A stretch of 64,000 nt of DNA, from NCBI RefSeq assembly GCF_015160875.1, contig NZ_CP063374.1, positions 1,054,001 through 1,118,000 on the forward strand. Direction: 5' to 3'. Both the position numbers and the translations under genes were made by a program. The stretch is from Streptomyces chromofuscus. Lineage in GTDB: Bacteria > Actinomycetota > Actinomycetes > Streptomycetales > Streptomycetaceae. The notes under the pieces were generated by a model. The model was not told where the DNA came from. It ran no database searches and saw nothing but the letters and a program-made list of their open reading frames with translations. Positions 7,981-16,770 of this stretch are shown here, one piece after another. The stretch's first letter is position 1, and each line of letters begins with the position of its first letter.

Positions 7981-9537
7981 TCAGGCCCCGACCAGCGGAG
8001 ACCCGGGCGGCGTGCGCAGCGGCGTGGCGAGTTCCGTCAGGGCGCGCTCCAGGCCGTGCAGGTGGGCAAGGGCGGCCGGTTCGGCCGGCGGCTCGGGCGC
8101 GAGGGAGACGGCCCGCTCCGACGGACCGTCCGTGAGCGCCTCCACCGCGGCCTGCACCCGCCGGCAGGCGGCGGTCAGGCGGTCGTCGTGGGAGGCCTCC
8201 GGGTCGGCGGCGACGGCGACCAGGCCGCGGATCTCACGGGCGCACTCGTCGAGCAGGGCGATCACCTGCCGGGCACGGCGCTTGCGGCCGATCAGGGGGT
8301 TCAGCGGGTGGACGAGCGGGGCGAGCGCGAGCCGTGCCCGGCCGAGGAGCTGTTCCAGCTCGGTCACGCGCGAGGACGGGTCGGCGGCGGTGTCGCCGGC
8401 GAGGCGCGCCGTCGCCTCGGCGGTGCAGGCGTGGACGCAGCGCAGGGCGCGCCGGATCCAGGCGTTGTTCACGGTGTGGGTGGTGACCGGCAGCACGAAC
8501 AGCACGGCCAGCACGGCGCCCAGCGCCCCGACGCCGGTCTCGGCCAGCCTCAGGGCGAGCAGCGCGGGCTGCAGCACGCCCAGCAGGCCGTAGAGCAACT
8601 CGGCAAGCAGGGTGACGCACAGCATCATCCAGGTGTACGACACGGCGGCGGTGTAGAAGATGCCGAACACGCACGCGGCGACGAGCACCGCCGACGGGAC
8701 GGCGGCACCGTCCAGCGGGACGGCGACCAGCAGGCCGAGGCCGATGCCGAGCACCGTGCCGAGGACGCGCCGGAACCCGCGGACCAGGGTCTCGCCGCGC
8801 GAGGCGGTGTTGACGAAGATCCACCACGTGGCGCCGACGGCCCAGTACCAGCGTTCCTCGGACACCAGCTGGCCCACGACCAGCGCGAAGCCCGCGCCGA
8901 CGGTCGCCTGGACCGCCTGCCGCGTGGTGATACGGGCCAGTCCGATCCCGTCGGGCGGGGCGACCGCCGGGGCGGGGGGCGTACGACGCTCGTAGCACCA
9001 CAGCCCGAAGCGCACCGCGGCAGCGCTGAGGACGGACAGCAGGACGGCGGCCGTCAACTCGGGCAGCTGTGCGGGGGTGGCCTGGAGGAACTGCGCGACG
9101 AAGAAGGTCATGAACGCGAACACGCCGAGGCTGTGCCCGCGCGGTCCCCAGCGTCGGGCGTAGACGCCCCCACCCACCACGGCGAGGAAGGTGAGGTCGC
9201 GTGCCACGGGATGGTCGTGCAGGCCGGCAGCGGCGGCCAGCACCGGCAGCCCGACGGTGGGCAGCAAGGCGGTCGTGACGGCCTGCCCCCGCACGGTGGC
9301 GTCCGTGACCGTGAACAGGGCGAGCAGCGCGGCCAGCCCTCCGGTGACGGCGCCGACGAGGGAGTGACCCGCGAGCCCGCAGACGACGACCGCGAGCCCG
9401 ATGCCGAGCACGGCCCGCGCGGCGAAGCGCAGCCGCGCCCGCCCCGGGTCCGGCGCCACGAACACCCTCTTCAGCACTGCTTCCCGTCCCTGCTCCGACC
9501 GGCATGAAAAAGGCGCCGCGGAGTTCCGCAGCGCCAT
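7981..9537 (-). CDS. FUSC-family membrane transporter-like protein
   Basis: A protein of about 518 residues of the fusaric-acid-resistance/FUSC family. It has two blocks of hydrophobic helices (about residues 25-170 and 220-365), the second beginning with ITTRQAVQATVGAGFALVVGQ and containing the family signature YWAVGATWWIFVN, then a soluble C-terminal helical tail. An in-frame ATG twelve bases upstream (9549) would add four residues. The start at 9537 is preferred because GGAGG sits five bases before it. The family is implicated in aromatic acid or toxic compound efflux; the substrate here is unknown. It is divergent from an Lrp-type regulator, which may control it. Confidence 0.83.
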   Translation of the reverse strand: MALRNSAAPFSCRSEQGREAVLKRVFVAPDPGRARLRFAARAVLGIGLAVVVCGLAGHSLVGAVTGGLAALLALFTVTDATVRGQAVTTALLPTVGLPVLAAAAGLHDHPVARDLTFLAVVGGGVYARRWGPRGHSLGVFAFMTFFVAQFLQATPAQLPELTAAVLLSVLSAAAVRFGLWCYERRTPPAPAVAPPDGIGLARITTRQAVQATVGAGFALVVGQLVSEERWYWAVGATWWIFVNTASRGETLVRGFRRVLGTVLGIGLGLLVAVPLDGAAVPSAVLVAACVFGIFYTAAVSYTWMMLCVTLLAELLYGLLGVLQPALLALRLAETGVGALGAVLAVLFVLPVTTHTVNNAWIRRALRCVHACTAEATARLAGDTAADPSSRVTELEQLLGRARLALAPLVHPLNPLIGRKRRARQVIALLDECAREIRGLVAVAADPEASHDDRLTAACRRVQAAVEALTDGPSERAVSLAPEPPAEPAALAHLHGLERALTELATPLRTPPGSPLVGA

Positions 9538-9597
9538 CGACGCCTCCATGACAGCATCAGTTCGCCCACTGGCTCAAGTCCACCCCGAGGCACTGGG

Positions 9598-9693
9598 CCA
9601 TTGGCACAACAACGTGCGGCGCCTGCGGGCGGCCACCGGTCCATCGGCCCACGTCGGACGGTGTACCCGACGAGGGGCCGGGTGAGCCATTGG
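9598..9693. promoter_or_regulatory. Paired CCATTGG motifs in divergent promoter region
   Basis: The 195-bp gap between the divergent FUSC and Lrp genes contains the same core CCATTGG with similar flanks (TGGGCCATTGGCACA at about 9594 and TGAGCCATTGGTACA at about 9683), 89 bases apart. The second copy lies 40 bases before the regulator's start codon. Lrp-type proteins bind repeated sites, so this is a plausible operator pair, by inference only. Confidence 0.4.
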
Positions 9694-9732
9694 TACAGTC
9701 GGCGACGATCACCGAAGGAGGAGGCGGGCACC

Positions 9733-10224
9733 ATGGCCGTGGACGAGCTGGACACCCGCATCCTGCGGCTGCTGCTGGAGCAGCCCCGCACGAGCGTGCG
9801 CGAGTACGCCCGCATCCTCGGCGTCGCCCGCGGCACCCTCCAGGCCCGGCTGGACCGGCTGGAACGGGACGGCGTGATCACCGGCACGGGCCCGGCGCTC
9901 TCCGCCGCCGCACTCGGCCACCCGGTGCTGGCCTTCGTGCACATCGAGGTCACGCAGGGGCACCTGGACGAGGTGGGCGACGCCCTGGCCGCCGTACCGG
10001 AGATCGTCGAGGCGTTCTCCATCACGGGCGGCGGCGATCTGCTCACCCGGGTCGTGGCGCGGGACAACGAGCATCTGGAAGACGTGATCCAGAAGCTGAT
10101 CAGCATGCCGGGGGTCGTCCGCACGCGCACCGAGGTGGCGCTGCGCGAACGCGTCCCGCACCGGCTGCTGCCGCTCGTCGAGTCGATCGGGCGGACGGCG
10201 CGGAAGCAGCCCTTGACATCATGA
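9733..10224 (+). CDS. Lrp/AsnC-family transcriptional regulator
   Basis: A 163-residue regulator. The N-terminal winged HTH is LDTRILRLLLEQPRTSVREY with recognition helix ARGTLQARLDRLERDGVI; the C-terminal RAM-type ligand domain runs from about residue 65 (HPVLAFVHIEVTQG) to 145. The ATG at 9733 has a strong GGAGGAGG seven bases upstream, so longer in-frame extensions are rejected. Only four bases separate it from the HAD phosphatase gene, indicating an operon. Divergence from the FUSC gene suggests local control. Confidence 0.9.
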   Translation: MAVDELDTRILRLLLEQPRTSVREYARILGVARGTLQARLDRLERDGVITGTGPALSAAALGHPVLAFVHIEVTQGHLDEVGDALAAVPEIVEAFSITGGGDLLTRVVARDNEHLEDVIQKLISMPGVVRTRTEVALRERVPHRLLPLVESIGRTARKQPLTS

Positions 10225-10228
10225 CCCC

Positions 10229-10924
10229 ATGAGCCACCTCGCCGGCCTCTCGGTCATCTTCGATCTCGACGGAACGCTCGTGGACAGCGAGCCGAACTAC
10301 TACGAAGCGGGCCGGCTGACCCTCGCCGAGCACGGCGTGCCCGACTACACCTGGGCCGACCACGAGCGGTACATCGGCATCAGCACGCTCGACACGATCG
10401 TCGACTGGCAGCGCCGCTACGACCTGCGCGCCCCGGCAGCCGAACTCCTCGCCGCCAAGAACAGCCGCTACCTGGATCTCGCCCGCGCCTCCACGCGCGC
10501 CTACCCGGAGATGCGGAAGTTCGTGGAGCTGCTGGCCACCGAGGGCGTCCCGATGGCCGTGGCGTCGGGTTCCTCGTCAGAGGCCATCGCGGCGGTCCTG
10601 GCGGGCACGGGACTGGACGCCCATCTGCGCACCCTGGTGTCGGCCGACGAGGTCGCGCACGGCAAGCCCGCACCCGACGTCTTCCTCGAGGCCGCCCGCC
10701 GGCTCCATGCGGACCCCGTCGACTGCGTCGTCGTCGAGGACGCCGCCCCGGGCGCGGCAGCCGCCCACGCGGCCGGCATGCGCTGTATCGCCCTGCCCTA
10801 CGTCCCCGACCAGGCGGACGGCCCCGAGTTCGCGACCGCCGACCTGCTGGTGCGGGGCGGTCAGGCGGAGTTCACGGCGCGGGCGGCGTACGACTGGCTG
10901 ACGCGTACGGTCCCCGCGTCCTGA
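10229..10924 (+). CDS. HAD-superfamily phosphatase, beta-phosphoglucomutase-like
   Basis: A 231-residue haloacid dehalogenase-type hydrolase. Motif I is FDLDGTLVDSE (residues 11-21) with the nucleophilic Asp, motif II is VASGSSSEA, motif III is HGKPAPDVFLEA and motif IV is VVEDAAPGAAAAHAAGM. The helical cap between motifs I and II is the C1 type found in phosphoglycolate phosphatases and beta-phosphoglucomutases. The substrate is unknown. It is co-transcribed with the upstream Lrp-type regulator, which may sense a related metabolite. Confidence 0.88.
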   Translation: MSHLAGLSVIFDLDGTLVDSEPNYYEAGRLTLAEHGVPDYTWADHERYIGISTLDTIVDWQRRYDLRAPAAELLAAKNSRYLDLARASTRAYPEMRKFVELLATEGVPMAVASGSSSEAIAAVLAGTGLDAHLRTLVSADEVAHGKPAPDVFLEAARRLHADPVDCVVVEDAAPGAAAAHAAGMRCIALPYVPDQADGPEFATADLLVRGGQAEFTARAAYDWLTRTVPAS

Positions 10925-10991
10925 CCCACGCCTGCCCGAGCAGCGGCCCGGGACGCGTATGTCGTAGGGACGCGGGTCCACGTACCCAGGG

Positions 10992-11735
10992 CTAGGAACG
11001 GCGGCGGGGCTTGCCGCGGCGGCCGCCCTTGGCGGTGCCGGACCGCGGGTTCTGCCGTGCCGCCGGCTTCCGGCGCGCGGCGGGCTCGGCTCGGCCCTTC
11101 TCCTTCGGCTGCGCGGCCGGCTGGGTGCGGCCACGGGTGCTGTTCACCGTCCGGCCGCGCACGATGCCGATGAACTCCTCGACCAGGTCGGTGTGCGCGG
11201 CCTCCGGCCAGGACAGGGCCACGCCCGACTGGGGCGCGTCCACCAGCGTCCGGTAGGTGAGGTCCCTGCGGTGGTGCAGCCGCGCCAGGGACTGGGGCAC
11301 GGCGAGGACGCCGATGCCCGCGGCGACGAGTTCGACGGCGTCGGCGGTGGTGGCGGGGCGTTCGAAGGCGGGCTCCCCGGGCGGCTGCTCCCAGCCGAGG
11401 ACGTCGTCGAGGGGGTGCAGCACGACCTCGTCGGCGAGGTCCTCGACCGTCACCTCGTCCGCCGCCGTGATCAGGTGGTCCTTGGGCACGACGACGACCG
11501 TGGACTCGGTGTAGAGCGGAATCGCGCTGAAGACCTCGCGGTCCACGGGCAGTCGTACGATCCCCGCGTCCGCGCCGCCGTCGCGCAACACAGCGGATGC
11601 CTCGGCGGCCGTCACGGAGACCAAGGCGAGGGGGACGTCGGGCAGGCGTTCGTTCCAGATCCGCACCCACTTGCCGGGTGTCGCCCCAGGGACGTACGCG
11701 AGCCGGAACGGGGAGGGTGCTTTCGAGCCTGTCAC
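10992..11735 (-). CDS. LysR-type effector-binding domain protein lacking the HTH
   Basis: A 247-residue protein that begins directly with the LysR substrate-binding fold (FRLAYVPGATPGKWVRIWNE, then ADAGIVRLPVD and PTTADAVELVAAGIGVLAVP-like segments up to about residue 190) and has no N-terminal winged helix. The last ~45 residues are extremely basic (KGGRRGKPRRRS) and could contact nucleic acid. The start is GTG. It is divergent from the DUF5997 gene, an arrangement I recall as recurring in Streptomyces. It may be a ligand-sensing partner rather than a classical repressor. Confidence 0.8.
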   Translation of the reverse strand: MTGSKAPSPFRLAYVPGATPGKWVRIWNERLPDVPLALVSVTAAEASAVLRDGGADAGIVRLPVDREVFSAIPLYTESTVVVVPKDHLITAADEVTVEDLADEVVLHPLDDVLGWEQPPGEPAFERPATTADAVELVAAGIGVLAVPQSLARLHHRRDLTYRTLVDAPQSGVALSWPEAAHTDLVEEFIGIVRGRTVNSTRGRTQPAAQPKEKGRAEPAARRKPAARQNPRSGTAKGGRRGKPRRRS

Positions 11736-11793
11736 CTCGCCAGGTTACCGGCTGTGGTCGGACGTCTCGTATCCGGCGGATAGTCTGGAGTGC

Positions 11794-12174
11794 ATGAAGT
11801 CGCACCAGACCACCCAGACGATGAAGCCCGCGACCGCGGCGAAGAAGCTGGGTGTCTACCTCCCCGCCACCCCCGCCGAGTTCCAGCAGGGCGTCGTCTC
11901 CCGCGCCGAGCTGAACGAGCTGCAGGCCGACCCGCCCGAGTGGCTGCGGGAGCTGCGACGCAACGGACCGCACCCGCGCCCGGTGGTCGCGGCGAGGTTG
12001 GGCGTGTCCATCGCGGGTCTCGCACGCGGCGGGGTGACCGAGGCGCTGACCACCGAGCAGATCGAGACGCTGAGGCAGGAGCGTCCCGAGTGGCTGGAGA
12101 AGGAGCAGGCCACGCAGGTGGAGGTGCGCAAGGAGGCGGCCCGGCTGAAGCAGAAGAAGGCCGAGCGTTCCTGA
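11794..12174 (+). CDS. DUF5997-family protein
   Basis: A 126-residue protein conserved in actinomycetes: KPATAAKKLGVYLPATPAEFQQG near the N-terminus, WLRELRRNGPHPRPVVAARLGVSIAGLARGG in the middle with an HTH-like appearance, and a charged helical C-terminus ending KQKKAERS. The ATG was chosen because the family begins here; the frame continues upstream without a convincing ribosome site. Function unknown. Its divergent partner is the LysR-like effector domain protein. Confidence 0.8.
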   Translation: MKSHQTTQTMKPATAAKKLGVYLPATPAEFQQGVVSRAELNELQADPPEWLRELRRNGPHPRPVVAARLGVSIAGLARGGVTEALTTEQIETLRQERPEWLEKEQATQVEVRKEAARLKQKKAERS

Positions 12175-12179
12175 GGACC

Positions 12180-12350
12180 ACGAGACCGGGTGGGACCGCA
12201 AGCCCTGTTGGGCGCACGCGTCCCGGCCCTGAGGGTTCCGCCCCTGAGCACGTTCCGCCCCGCCGCATCCGGACCCCCGAGCAGGTCCCGCCCCTGACCG
12301 CGTCCCGGCCCTGAGCACGCCTCCCGGCCCTTACGGCGGACGGCCCGTTC
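12180..12350. repeat. Degenerate short GC-rich repeats downstream of DUF5997
   Basis: The segment contains several imperfect copies of CGTCCCGGCCCTGAG and CCGCCCCTGAGCACG-type words (near 12219, 12238, 12290 and 12303). No clean period and no gene are visible. It separates DUF5997 from a pseudogene fragment. Confidence 0.5.
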
Positions 12351-12354
12351 CCGC

Positions 12355-12510
12355 TCAAGGCAGGGCGAACGCGGGATGCCCGCCGTTGAGGAAGTACTCG
12401 CCGACCTCCCGGAGCCGGCGGGCGACCGATTCCCGCAGGGTGTGGATCCGGGTGTCGCGCCAGAAGCGGTCGAGCCCGTGTCGCTGGGCGGCTGGAACAC
12501 GGGGGAACGC
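12355..12510 (-). pseudogene. C-terminal remnant of an acyl-CoA dehydrogenase (SfnB/DszC-like)
   Basis: Reading the minus strand from about 12510 gives roughly fifty residues containing AQRHGLDRFWRDTRIHTLRE, then VARRLREVGEYFLNG and HPAFALP followed by TGA at 12355-12357. This is the typical C-terminus of SfnB/DszC-type flavin monooxygenases and dehydrogenases, where HGLDRFWRD(A/T)R is conserved. Nothing upstream in the frame continues the family, and the end of the XdhC-like gene lies only 28 bases away, so the rest has been lost. Confidence 0.6.
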
Positions 12511-12537
12511 GGCTGGATCCCGTCGATCCGGTCGGGT

Positions 12538-13674
12538 CTACGCCGCCGCCACGGCTCCCTCCCGGTGGATCGGCGTCCCCGAGCCCGTCAGCGGCGCGCC
12601 CGTGCCGCCGCGGCGGGCGGCGACGATCTCGGCGGCGATCGACACGGCGGTCTCCTCCGGCGTACGGGCGCCCAGATCCAGGCCGATCGGTGACCGCAGC
12701 CGGGCCAACTCCCGCTCCCCGAGGCCGGCTTCCCGCAGCCGTCCGTCGCGGTCCTCATGGGTCCGGCGGGAGCCCATCGCGCCGACGTAGGCGACGGGCA
12801 GCCGGAGGGCCTCGGTGAGCAGCGGAACGTCGAACTTGGCGTCGTGCGTCAGGACGCACAGCACCGTGCGCGCGTCGGTCCGGGTGCGGCGCAGATAGCG
12901 GTGCGGCCAGTCGACGACGATGTCGTCGGCCTCGGGAAAGCGGGTGCGGGTGGCGAAGACGGGGCGGGCGTCGCAGAGGGTGACGTGGTAGCCGAGGAAC
13001 TTCCCGGCGCGGACGAGAGCAGCGGCGAAGTCGACGGCACCGAAGACGATCATTCGGGGCGGGGGGACTTTCGACTCCACGAGGATCGTGAGGTCGCAGA
13101 CGTCGAGGGTGCCGGTGCGGCCCGCTTCCAGCATGGCGCGGGCCTCGGCCGCGATGCGTTCCAGCGGTGCTGCCGGTGGGCGGGTGCCGCGGTCGTGTGG
13201 CCGGTCGCCCGGTTCTCCCGCCGCACGGGGCGCGTACGTGCCGTCCGGGTGGACCAGCACCGGTGTGCCCAGCAGTCCCGCCGGGCCCCTCGTCACTCGT
13301 GCCAGAGCCACCGCCTCACCCCGGGACGCGGCCTTCAGCGCGTCGGTGACGACCTGGCGGTCGTGCGTGACCGGTGTGATCAGGACCTCGATCTCGCCGC
13401 CGCAGGTCAGGCCCACCGCGAAGGCGTCCTCGTCGCTGTAGCCGAAGCGCTCGAGGACCGGCCGGCCGTCCTCGAGGGACTGCACGCACAGGTCGTACAC
13501 CGCTCCCTCGACGCAACCGCCGGAGACCGAGCCGATAACCCTGCCCTCGGTGTCGACGGCGAGGGCGGCGCCGGGGGCGCGTGGCGCGCTCCGGTCGACG
13601 GCGACGACCGTCGCGACGGCGAAGTCCCGGCCCTCCTCGGCCCAGCGGTGCAGCTCGTCGGCGATGTCAAGCAT
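12538..13674 (-). CDS. XdhC/CoxI-family molybdoenzyme maturation factor (PaoD-like)
   Basis: A 378-residue protein of the XdhC family, which binds the molybdenum cofactor, promotes its sulfuration and inserts it into molybdenum hydroxylases. The N-terminal XdhC domain has VVAVDRSAPRAPGAALAV and SVSGGCVEGAVYD; the C-terminal Rossmann-like domain has RMIVFGAVDFAAALVRAGKFLGY and VAYVGAMGSRRTHEDR. It is the last gene of the four-gene operon and overlaps the large-subunit stop by eight bases, the same position as paoD in E. coli paoABCD. Confidence 0.9.
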   Translation of the reverse strand: MLDIADELHRWAEEGRDFAVATVVAVDRSAPRAPGAALAVDTEGRVIGSVSGGCVEGAVYDLCVQSLEDGRPVLERFGYSDEDAFAVGLTCGGEIEVLITPVTHDRQVVTDALKAASRGEAVALARVTRGPAGLLGTPVLVHPDGTYAPRAAGEPGDRPHDRGTRPPAAPLERIAAEARAMLEAGRTGTLDVCDLTILVESKVPPPRMIVFGAVDFAAALVRAGKFLGYHVTLCDARPVFATRTRFPEADDIVVDWPHRYLRRTRTDARTVLCVLTHDAKFDVPLLTEALRLPVAYVGAMGSRRTHEDRDGRLREAGLGERELARLRSPIGLDLGARTPEETAVSIAAEIVAARRGGTGAPLTGSGTPIHREGAVAAA

Positions 13675-15781
13675 CGGTGCCCGCCATCAGGACGCGGTCG
13701 GGCCGGATGGGCAGGCTGCGGTGGCGTACGCCGGTCGCGTGCCAGACGGCGTTGGCGATCGCTGCCGCCGCGCCGACGATGCCGATCTCGCCGATGCCCT
13801 TGATGCCGACGGGGTCGTCCGGGTCCGGATCGTCCACCCAGTCCACCTCGATGTGCGGTATGTCGGCGTGCGCCGCGACGTGGTAACCGGCCAGGTCTGC
13901 GCCGATGTTGCCGCCGGAGGCGCGGTCGCGGACGGCTCCCTCGTGCAGGGCCATGGAGATACCCCAGATCATGCCGCCGACCAGCTGGTTGCGCGCGGTC
14001 AGCGGATTGACGATCCGGCCCGCGGCGAAGATGCCGAGCATGCGCCGCACGCGCACCTCGCCGGTGGTGACGTCCACGGCCACCTCGGCGAACTGCGCGC
14101 CGAAGGAGTGCCGTTCCTTCTGCGCCAGGGCGGCGAGCGCCTCGGTGGTGTCCGACCGTACGGTGATGCCCTCCGGCGGGATGTCCGCGCCCAGGGCGAG
14201 CCGTTCGCGCAGCTCGGCGGCCGCCACCGTGATCGACCAGGCCCAGGAGCGGGTGCCCATGGACCCACCGGCGATCATCGCCGGCCCGAAGTCGCTGTCC
14301 CCGATCCGCACCCGGACGCGGTCCGGCGGCACCTCCAGCGCGTCGGCGGCGATCAGGGTGAGGGCCGTACGGGCTCCGGTGCCGATGTCCGAAGCGGCGG
14401 TGCGCACCGTGAAGGTGCCGTCCGCCTCCGCCGTCACCGCCGCCGTCGAGGGCCCGGCTCCGGCGAAGAAGGAGGACGCCGCGGTGCCGGTGCCGATCAG
14501 CCGGTGTCCGTCGCGGCGCACGCCGGGGCGCGGGTCACGATCCGCCCAGCCGAATCGGCGGGCGCCCTCCTCGAAGCAGGCGAGCAGGTTGCGGCTGCTG
14601 AACGGCAGCCCGGAGACCGGCCCGGCCGTGGGTTCGTTGCGGGCGCGCAGCGCGATCGGGTCGATGCCGCACTTCGCGGCGAGTTCGTCGACCGCCGACT
14701 CCAGCGCGAACGCCCCCGGTGCCTCACCCGGCGCCCGCATCCAGGTCGGGGTCGGCACATCGAGCCGTACGACGTGGTTGGCGGTGTGGTGAGCGTCGGC
14801 GTCGTACATCACCCGGGCCACACCGGCGGCGGGCTCGACGAAGTCGAACACCGTGGACGTGTGGTTCACGGAGCGGTGTTCCAGGGCCCGCAGCCGGCCG
14901 TCGGGGTCGGCGCCGAGCCGGACTCGCTGTGTCGTGGGGCTGCGGTGGCCGGCCAGCGAGAACATCTGGCGGCGGGTCAGCACGACCCGCACCGGGCGCT
15001 GGAGGGCGGTGGCGGCCATCACCGCGGCCACCTGGTGGGCGCGGATGCCCTTGCTGCCGAAGCCGCCCCCCACGTGCTCGGAGCGCACGCGAACGGCGCT
15101 CGGGTCGAGGGAGAAGATCTTCGCGAGGGCGTCCTGGATCCACGTGGCGCCCTGGTTGGAGTCGATGACGTCGAGCCTGCCGCCGTCCCAGCGTGCCGTC
15201 GCCGCGTGCGGCTCCATGGGGTTGTGGTGCTCCTCCGGGGTGGTGTACTCGGCGTCCACGACGACGGCGGACGCGGCGAGCTCGGCCTCCAGTTCGCCCT
15301 TCCCGGTCACCGCCGGCATATGGCCGTCGACCGGCTGGGCATCCGGGCGGTCGGCGGAGAAGGCGACGTCGTGCGGCTCCTGCTCGTAGTGCACGACCAG
15401 GGCCTCGGCGGCCTCCCGCGCCTGCTCCGGCGTCTCGGCGACGACGAGCGCCACCGGCCATCCCGCGTGCGGCACCCGGTCGCTCTGGAAGAGGGCGGCC
15501 GACGGATCCGGCGGGACGCCCAGCAGACCGATGTGCCCGGTGTCGACGCGGGGGGCGTTGCCGTGGTGCAGGACGGCGAGGACGCCGGGCATGGCGAGGG
15601 CGCTGTCGGTCTCCAGCGCGGCGATGCGGCCGCGGGCGACCGTCGACAACGCCAGCCAGCCGTGGGCGAGTTCGGCGAAGGGGATCTCCGCCGCGTAGCG
15701 GGCGGCGCCGGTGACCTTCTCCCGGCCCTCGACGCGGGTGTGGGCGGTGCCGACGGACGGCTTCAGGGGAGTGACGGTCAT
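13667..15781 (-). CDS. Molybdenum hydroxylase large subunit (PaoC/YagR-like)
   Basis: A 704-residue molybdopterin-cytosine-dinucleotide-binding subunit of the xanthine oxidase family. GGGFGSKGIRAHQ is the first cofactor loop, MEPHAATARWDG the substrate-channel segment, and KGIGEIGIVGAAAA near the C-terminus carries the catalytic Glu. The start at 15781 overlaps the preceding FAD-subunit stop (ATGA) and yields the family N-terminus SVGTAHTRVEGREKVTGAA; a longer upstream frame is a shadow. Together with the next two genes it should form an aldehyde- or xanthine-type oxidoreductase. The substrate is uncertain, but aldehydes are favoured by the PaoABC-type arrangement. Confidence 0.92.
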   Translation of the reverse strand: MTVTPLKPSVGTAHTRVEGREKVTGAARYAAEIPFAELAHGWLALSTVARGRIAALETDSALAMPGVLAVLHHGNAPRVDTGHIGLLGVPPDPSAALFQSDRVPHAGWPVALVVAETPEQAREAAEALVVHYEQEPHDVAFSADRPDAQPVDGHMPAVTGKGELEAELAASAVVVDAEYTTPEEHHNPMEPHAATARWDGGRLDVIDSNQGATWIQDALAKIFSLDPSAVRVRSEHVGGGFGSKGIRAHQVAAVMAATALQRPVRVVLTRRQMFSLAGHRSPTTQRVRLGADPDGRLRALEHRSVNHTSTVFDFVEPAAGVARVMYDADAHHTANHVVRLDVPTPTWMRAPGEAPGAFALESAVDELAAKCGIDPIALRARNEPTAGPVSGLPFSSRNLLACFEEGARRFGWADRDPRPGVRRDGHRLIGTGTAASSFFAGAGPSTAAVTAEADGTFTVRTAASDIGTGARTALTLIAADALEVPPDRVRVRIGDSDFGPAMIAGGSMGTRSWAWSITVAAAELRERLALGADIPPEGITVRSDTTEALAALAQKERHSFGAQFAEVAVDVTTGEVRVRRMLGIFAAGRIVNPLTARNQLVGGMIWGISMALHEGAVRDRASGGNIGADLAGYHVAAHADIPHIEVDWVDDPDPDDPVGIKGIGEIGIVGAAAAIANAVWHATGVRHRSLPIRPDRVLMAGTDA

Positions 15782-16770
15782 CGAGCGGCCTCCTCGGCGA
15801 GTTCGGTGAGTACGGCCACCACGAGATTGCGCATGAGGGTCACCTTGTATCGGTTGTCCGGCAGCGGCTGGGCGGCGGCCAGTTCGGCGTCCGCCGCGGC
15901 GGCGAAGGTGCCGGCGTCGGCCGGGGCTCCGGTGAGCAGTCGCTCGGCGGTGCGCGCCCGCCACGGCCGCGAGGCGACCGCGCCGAACGCCAGCCGCACG
16001 TCCCGTACGACACCGTCGTGGACGTCGAGCGCGGCGGCGACGGAGCCGATCGCGAAGGCGTACGAGGCGCGCTCACGCACCTTGCGGTAGCGCGAGCGGG
16101 CGGCGACCGGCGCCGGCGGCAGGGTGACGGCGGTGATCAGCGCGCCCGGCGGCAGGTCGGTCTCCAGGTGCGGGGTGTCGCCCACCGGCCGGTAGAGCTG
16201 GGTGAGCGGCAACTCCCCAGGCCCGTCCGCCGTTTCGTAGGACACGACGGCGTCGAGGGCGGTGAGCGCGACCGCCATGTCCGAGGGGTGCGTGGCCACA
16301 CAGTGCCCGGAGGCGCCCAGGATCGCGTGGTTGTGGTGCTCTCCCTCGACGGCGGGGCAGCCGCTGCCGGGGACGCGCTTGTTGCAGGGCTGGGTCACGT
16401 CGGCGAAGTAGCCGCAGCGGGTGCGCTGGAGCAGATTGCCGCCGACGGTGGCCATGTTGCGCAGCTGCCCGGACGCGCCGGCGAGTACCGCCTGCGTGAG
16501 CACCGGGTAGCGGCGGCGGACCTCGGGGTGGGCGGCGAGGTCGCTGTTGGTGACGGTGGCGCCGATGCGCAGACCGCCGTCCTCGGTCGGCTCGATCCGG
16601 TCGAGCGGCAGTTCACGGACGTCGACGAGGCGGGCGGGGCGCTCGACGCCGGTCTTCATCAGGTCGACGAGGTTGGTGCCGCCGCCGAGGAAGCGGGCGT
16701 CCGGGTCGGCGCCGAGCAGCGCGACCGCGCCGGAGACGTCGAAGGCCCGTTGGTAGCCGAACTCCTTCAT
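15778..16770 (-). CDS. Molybdenum hydroxylase FAD subunit with extra Fe-S cysteines (PaoB/YagS-like)
   Basis: A 330-residue FAD-binding subunit. RFLGGGTNLVDLMKTG is the first FAD loop and MATVGGNLLQRTRC the second. After this comes an insertion rich in Cys (C in QRTRCGYFADVTQPC and GSGCPAVEGEHHNH), as in E. coli PaoB, where such residues bind a [4Fe-4S] cluster absent from ordinary xanthine dehydrogenase FAD subunits. The C-terminal CO-dehydrogenase flavoprotein domain starts near residue 230. The start overlaps the Fe-S subunit stop (ATGA). Confidence 0.9.
   Translation of the reverse strand: MKEFGYQRAFDVSGAVALLGADPDARFLGGGTNLVDLMKTGVERPARLVDVRELPLDRIEPTEDGGLRIGATVTNSDLAAHPEVRRRYPVLTQAVLAGASGQLRNMATVGGNLLQRTRCGYFADVTQPCNKRVPGSGCPAVEGEHHNHAILGASGHCVATHPSDMAVALTALDAVVSYETADGPGELPLTQLYRPVGDTPHLETDLPPGALITAVTLPPAPVAARSRYRKVRERASYAFAIGSVAAALDVHDGVVRDVRLAFGAVASRPWRARTAERLLTGAPADAGTFAAAADAELAAAQPLPDNRYKVTLMRNLVVAVLTELAEEAAR

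Noticed and set aside
7840..9507. A plus-strand frame of 555 codons
   Set aside because: Antisense shadow of the FUSC gene, running out of the 28-bp minisatellite.
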